A stretch of 64,000 nucleotides of DNA from Verrucomicrobiales bacterium (GTDB lineage: Bacteria > Verrucomicrobiota > Verrucomicrobiia > Verrucomicrobiales > DEV007). The stretch covers positions 51,342 through 115,341 of the forward strand of contig JAPYUT010000004.1 of NCBI GenBank assembly GCA_029940475.1, in the 5' to 3' direction. The translations under genes were made by a program, and so were the position numbers. The notes under the pieces were generated by a model. The model searched no databases. It had not been told where the DNA came from and saw only the letters and a program-made list of their open reading frames with translations. How positions within the stretch are numbered: the first letter of the stretch is position 1; each line of letters opens with the position of its first letter. Positions 63,845 to 64,000 of this stretch are shown piece by piece.

Positions 63845-64000
63845 TGATTCGTGTAATGCCATTACAATACATTATTCCTTCCGTCTCAATGCCAATATCA
63901 TCATTGTTCAATGCATGTCGCATAGCACTTATCACTGTAATCCTGCTGCTTGTCATTGCTCCTGAACACACGCAGGCATCTCTCGGAATTAGCGAGTTTT
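63844..64000 (+). CDS. Start of an exported lamin-tail-like protein, cut by the window edge
   Basis: An open frame begins with ATG 63844, overlapping the DUF1501 stop as TAATG; a second in-frame ATG is at 63856. The 52 visible residues contain a signal peptide (ACRIALITVILLLVIAPEHT) and then SLGISEF. That strand resembles the ITEIMAEN start of the lamin-tail domain in the CotH protein at 47744-52213, so a lamin-tail/CotH-type or similar surface protein is likely. The rest is outside the window, so the call is tentative. Confidence 0.5.
   Translation, partial: MIRVMPLQYIIPSVSMPISSLFNACRIALITVILLLVIAPEHTQASLGISEF

Noticed and set aside
1-64000. tRNA, rRNA, CRISPR array, insertion sequence or prophage
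   Set aside because: All intergenic gaps were read and are under 300 bases. None shows a tRNA cloverleaf, spaced direct repeats, transposase or phage gene.

Overview
The window looks like chromosome from a PVC-superphylum bacterium, most likely Verrucomicrobiota and less likely Planctomycetota. The evidence is the protein families: two sets of Planctomycete-type cytochrome/sugar-module proteins (DUF1587/1592/1588/1585 with DUF1552, and PSCyt1-PSCyt2-PSD1 with DUF1501), a very large lamin-tail/CotH protein whose C-terminus resembles a 'DGLNxLxEYALG' tail I associate with Verrucomicrobia, and a PQQ-propeller protein with an embedded methyltransferase-like fold. Base composition is near 48-50% GC by eye. 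Shine-Dalgarno sequences are mostly weak. Coupled starts (ATGA, TGATG, TAATG) are very common. No rRNA, tRNA, CRISPR or insertion sequence was seen, and no gene-free gap exceeds 300 bases.

Layout. (1) 1-9637, housekeeping: the 5' part of a methyltransferase, a degenerate receiver protein-trpF-leuB operon, divergent uvrA, and glnS translationally coupled to an aldolase/dehydrogenase fusion. (2) 9638-10120: one GNAT acetyltransferase. (3) 10132-21447: a ten-gene minus-strand operon. In transcription order it encodes a methyltransferase-like/PQQ propeller protein, a second PQQ-propeller protein, a membrane-anchored protein of unknown function with a CxxCxC motif, a MacB/LolCDE-like permease and ATPase, a MoaD-like ubiquitin-fold sulfur carrier ending in Gly-Gly, a MoeB/ThiF-like activating enzyme, a binding protein with two ModA-like halves, and a ModB-like permease with its ATPase. 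Every junction overlaps or is at most 7 nt long. This is the best candidate for an undescribed system. (4) 21572-47690: a Wzx/Wzy-type exopolysaccharide locus with outer-membrane barrel, Wza-like export protein, Wzc-like tyrosine autokinase, polymerase, flippase, initiating phosphoglycosyltransferase, about seven glycosyltransferases, three methyltransferases and a sulfotransferase, plus a deacetylase-like protein, a nuclease/phosphatase-fold membrane protein, a small lipoprotein and a pilin-like peptide. (5) 47744-64000: secreted and degradative proteins. These are the CotH protein, a secreted CxxCH protein, the DUF1592/DUF1552 pair, a medium-chain dehydrogenase, a GntR regulator, the PSD1/DUF1501 pair, and the start of another probable lamin-tail protein cut by the window edge.

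How they may work together (inference). The operon of region 3 joins oxyanion-type import, sulfur-carrier activation, an extrusion-type ABC pair and exported beta-propellers, which suggests assembly or loading of an envelope redox or cofactor system. Region 4 would build, polymerise and export a possibly sulfated and O-methylated polysaccharide. In region 5, GntR and the dehydrogenase sit between two cytochrome/sugar-protein pairs, consistent with regulated carbohydrate oxidation.
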